7,993 nucleotides of DNA from JBDKGV01 sp039798005 (GTDB lineage: Bacteria; Fibrobacterota; Fibrobacteria; UBA5070). Where the stretch lies: positions 1 to 7,993 of the forward strand of contig JBDKGV010000161.1 of assembly GCA_039798005.1 (NCBI GenBank), in the 5' to 3' direction. Positions 5,523-7,993 of this stretch are shown one piece after another. The notes under the pieces are model-generated. The model made no database searches. It was not told the DNA's origin and was given only the letters and a program-made list of their open reading frames with translations. Made by a program: the position numbers and the translations under genes. Each line of letters opens with the position of its first letter. Positions within the stretch are counted from its first letter, which is position 1.

Positions 5523-7993
5523 CGGCGGCTGGAGATCCAGACGTTTTCATGCCCCAGCTCGGCGCGCAGTTCCTCAATGGTCTCGCGTCCCGGATCGAGC
5601 TTCAGGCTGCGCGACTCCAGAAGCCAGGTGCCTGTCGGAGAGCGCACGTGCAGGAGCAGCTTGCATTCGCCCGCGTGCTGGCGGCAGATGGAGTCGATGC
5701 GTTCGCGGCGGCCCGGGGGCATGGTGCGGGTGTCGAGCTGGATGTGGACGCAGCCGCACAGGCGACGGCGGGCCTCGGAGAGAGGAGCCGCCTTCACGCC
5801 CTCGAGCGTGCGCTTGGGCTCTTCATCGTCGCCCTCCTGGGGGCGGGACTTGCGGGTCTTCACCCGCAACAGCACCATCTTGCCTTCGTCCACCTCGGCG
5901 GAGGCTTGGCGCCAGGCGTCGGCCCAGAAGGCCACCTCGCAGGTGCCGGAGAAGTCCTCGATCTCGGTGAAGGCGAACTGCTGGTTGTCCTTGTTCAGGC
6001 GGGTCTTGCACATGCGCACAAGGCCCCCGATGAGGAACTCGTCCGGCAGGTTCTCGTCCGAGGCCACGGCGGAAAGCGGCATGCACAGGCCTTCGACATC
6101 GTCGCGGAAGGGTTGCAGCGGATGGCCCGAGAAGTACATGCCCAGGACTTCGCGTTCCTTCGCCAAGACCTCCTCGAAGCTCCAAGGCGAGATGTCGGGT
6201 AGGGAAGGGGGCGGCAGTTCGAGGCCCCCGCCGCCGTCGCCCATGTCGAAGAGACTGACCTGCTCCTTGGAGCCTTGGGCGTTCGCGGCAAATGACAGCG
6301 CCTCCGGAAGGGCGCCGAAGAGCTGGGCGCGGGTGCCGGGAAGCTTGTCCAAGGCACCGCCCATCACCAGGCTCTCCAGGGCGCGGCGTGGCAACGCCTG
6401 CGGCCCGACGCGGGTGCAGAGGTCGAAGAGGTCCTTGTAGGGGCCGTCCTTCTCGCGCTCCGCCACGATGGCCTCGGCCACCGATCGTCCCACGTTCTTG
6501 ATGCCGGTGAGGCCGTAGAGGAACTTGCCGTCCTTGACGGTGAAACGGGCGCTGGAGGACTGGACATCCGGGGCGAGCACCTCGATGCGCTGGCGCTTGC
6601 ACTCGTCGATGAGCTGCACCAGGCGCTCGGTCTTGTCCAGTTCCGAGTTGCAGTTGGCGGCCAGGTACTCGGCGCAGTAGTTGGCCTTGAGGTAGGCGGT
6701 CTGGTAGGCGACCACGGCATAGGCCGCGGCGTGCGACTTGTTGAACGCGTACGCGGCAAACGGGATCAGAAGATCCCAGACCTGCTTGGCGGTCTCCTTG
6801 GGGAATCCCCGTTCCTCGGCACCGGCCAGGAACTTGGGCTCCTCCTTCTTGAGCTTCTCCTCGTCCTTCTTGGCCATCAGACGGCGAAGCAGGTCTGCAC
6901 CGCCCAGACTGAAGCCGCCCATCACCTGCGCGATGGCCATCACCTGCTCCTGGTACACCATCACACCGTAGGTGGTGCCCAGGATGGAGTCCAGCTTCTC
7001 GTGGTAGCAGTCCACCACTTCCTGACCGAGCTTGCGCCGGATGTAGACCGGGATCTGATCCATGGGACCTGGACGGTACAGGGCGTTCATGGCGATCAGG
7101 TCCTCGAGGCGCTCGGGCATGAGCTTCCTGAGGTATTCCTGCATGCCGCGCGACTCGAACTGGAACACGCCCACGGTGTCGCCGCGCGAGAGCATCTCGT
7201 AGGTCTTGGGGTCGTCGTCGGGCAGGCGGGTCGGGTCCACCTTGACCCCGTGGCCCTGCTCGATAAAGGCGCAGGCCTCTTGGATCACCGAGAGGTTGCG
7301 CAGGCCCAGGAAGTCCATCTTGAGGAGGCCGATCTTCTCGGCGTAGTCCTTGGAATACTGGACCACCACCGCCTCGGGATTGTCCTCGGGGCAGTAGAGC
7401 GGAGCGAAGTGGTCGACCACCTGCGGAGCGATGATCACCGCGGCTGCGTGCACGCCGGGCTGGCGCGTGTAGCCCTCCACCTTGCGGGCCATGTTGTAGG
7501 CGCGCAGGTAGTCGGCATTCTCCTGCTTCTCCAAGGCCTCGCGCAGCGGCGGCGAGGTCTCGAAGGCCACGTCCAGGGTGGGCGGCTTTCCCGCGATCAT
7601 CGGCGGGAAGAGCTTGGAGAGCCGGTTGACCTGCATGTGGTCCAGGCCCAACACGCGCGCGGTGTCCTTGAAGGCGGCCTTGCTCATCAGGCGGCCGTAG
7701 GTGATCACCTGCGAGACCGACGGCGCGCCGTACTTGTCGCGCACGTACTGGATCACCTTGTCGCGATCCAAGTCCGAGAAGTCGGTATCGATATCGGGCA
7801 TCGACACGCGCTCGGGATTGAGGAAGCGCTCGAACAGGAGCGCGTACTTCATCGGATCGACGTCGGTGATGCCGGTGCAGTAGGCCACGAGCGATCCCAC
7901 GGCGGAGCCTCGACCGGGACCCACGGGAATGCCCATGTCGCGTGCCGCTTGGATGAAGTCGGCCACGATGAGCATGTAGCCCGCGACCTGCAT
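5519..7993 (-). CDS. dnaE: DNA polymerase III alpha subunit, C-terminal 824 residues
   Basis: The replicative polymerase subunit, truncated by the right window edge; its N-terminal PHP domain and the first part of the palm are outside. In the visible fragment the catalytic aspartates are present: PDIDTDF at 66-72 (D67 and D69, matching E. coli D401 and D403) and KMDFLGL with D227 (matching D555). GPGRGSAVGSLVAY (25-38), TRQPGVHAAAVIIAP (176-190), MNALYRPGP (302-310) and AYAFNKSHAAAYAVVAYQTAYLK (414-436) are family signatures. A helix-hairpin-helix segment (YGLTGIKNVG, 493-502) precedes a sliding-clamp motif QVSLF at 578-582. An OB-fold domain (about 654-715) and a C-terminal domain ending at 824 follow. 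The fragment is open throughout and looks functional. The visible first Met is internal, not the start. The stop TAA at 5521-5519 overlaps the HD gene's stop. Confidence 0.98.
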   Translation of the reverse strand: MQVAGYMLIVADFIQAARDMGIPVGPGRGSAVGSLVAYCTGITDVDPMKYALLFERFLNPERVSMPDIDTDFSDLDRDKVIQYVRDKYGAPSVSQVITYGRLMSKAAFKDTARVLGLDHMQVNRLSKLFPPMIAGKPPTLDVAFETSPPLREALEKQENADYLRAYNMARKVEGYTRQPGVHAAAVIIAPQVVDHFAPLYCPEDNPEAVVVQYSKDYAEKIGLLKMDFLGLRNLSVIQEACAFIEQGHGVKVDPTRLPDDDPKTYEMLSRGDTVGVFQFESRGMQEYLRKLMPERLEDLIAMNALYRPGPMDQIPVYIRRKLGQEVVDCYHEKLDSILGTTYGVMVYQEQVMAIAQVMGGFSLGGADLLRRLMAKKDEEKLKKEEPKFLAGAEERGFPKETAKQVWDLLIPFAAYAFNKSHAAAYAVVAYQTAYLKANYCAEYLAANCNSELDKTERLVQLIDECKRQRIEVLAPDVQSSSARFTVKDGKFLYGLTGIKNVGRSVAEAIVAEREKDGPYKDLFDLCTRVGPQALPRRALESLVMGGALDKLPGTRAQLFGALPEALSFAANAQGSKEQVSLFDMGDGGGGLELPPPSLPDISPWSFEEVLAKEREVLGMYFSGHPLQPFRDDVEGLCMPLSAVASDENLPDEFLIGGLVRMCKTRLNKDNQQFAFTEIEDFSGTCEVAFWADAWRQASAEVDEGKMVLLRVKTRKSRPQEGDDEEPKRTLEGVKAAPLSEARRRLCGCVHIQLDTRTMPPGRRERIDSICRQHAGECKLLLHVRSPTGTWLLESRSLKLDPGRETIEELRAELGHENVWISSRR
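6248..6262 (-). other. Codons for the sliding-clamp-binding motif QVSLF in DnaE
   Basis: Residues 578-582 of the visible DnaE fragment read QVSLF, close to the bacterial beta-clamp consensus QL(S/D)LF. The motif sits between the fingers/HhH region and the OB domain, where E. coli DnaE has its internal clamp motif (QADMF). A flexible Gly/Pro-rich stretch (585-599) follows. It is the expected contact that gives the polymerase processivity. Confidence 0.8.

Noticed and set aside
5045..6440. Long plus-strand open frames (5045-6202 and 5577-6440) running through the HD gene and antisense to dnaE
   Set aside because: Their translations are low-complexity Arg/Ala/Gly-rich sequence typical of shadow frames in GC-rich DNA. 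They have no domain, and the HD protein and DnaE clearly explain the same bases.
1..7993. Mobile element, CRISPR array, tRNA or phage-defence genes
   Set aside because: No terminal repeats, transposase or integrase motifs, regularly spaced repeats or tRNA-like folds were seen on reading. All long open stretches are explained by the eight called genes.

Overview
This is a compact, GC-rich bacterial chromosome segment carrying mostly housekeeping and cell-envelope genes. I see no mobile element, CRISPR array, tRNA or rRNA in it. The organism is probably Gram-negative: it has a CvpA homologue, a membrane-anchored LytM/M23 peptidase and a classic rpsO-pnp pair. A Hanks-type Ser/Thr kinase is also present, which is typical of lineages such as Myxococcota or Fibrobacterota. 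The lineage is a guess from gene style and GC content, not something the sequence proves.

Layout. On the minus strand at the left end lie rpsO (529-257) and the first 81 codons of pnp (244 to the window edge), 12 bases apart, a translation/RNA-decay operon. A divergent intergenic region (about 530-753) follows. Its rpsO-proximal part holds a strong short hairpin and an alternative long-range pairing that would compete with it. On the plus strand six tightly packed genes (754-5522) then form what looks like one operon: a PHP-family phosphoesterase, a membrane-anchored Ser/Thr kinase, a CvpA-family membrane protein, a membrane-anchored M23 peptidase, an aldose 1-epimerase (LacX/YeaD-like) and an HD-domain phosphohydrolase. 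Junctions run from a 32-base overlap to a 22-base gap, including one ATGA overlap. At the right end, dnaE (DNA polymerase III alpha) runs on the minus strand from beyond the edge to 5519. Its stop codon overlaps the HD gene's stop tail to tail in the four bases TTAG.

How the genes may work together. The central kinase-CvpA-M23 block suggests an envelope or peptidoglycan-remodelling unit with a phosphorylation input. The flanking PHP, epimerase and HD enzymes look metabolic or nucleotide-related and have no proven link to it. I found no clearly new biological system. The points most worth checking are the unusual glycine-rich loop of the kinase, its coupling to CvpA and M23, the rpsO leader structures and the shared-stop convergent junction with dnaE.
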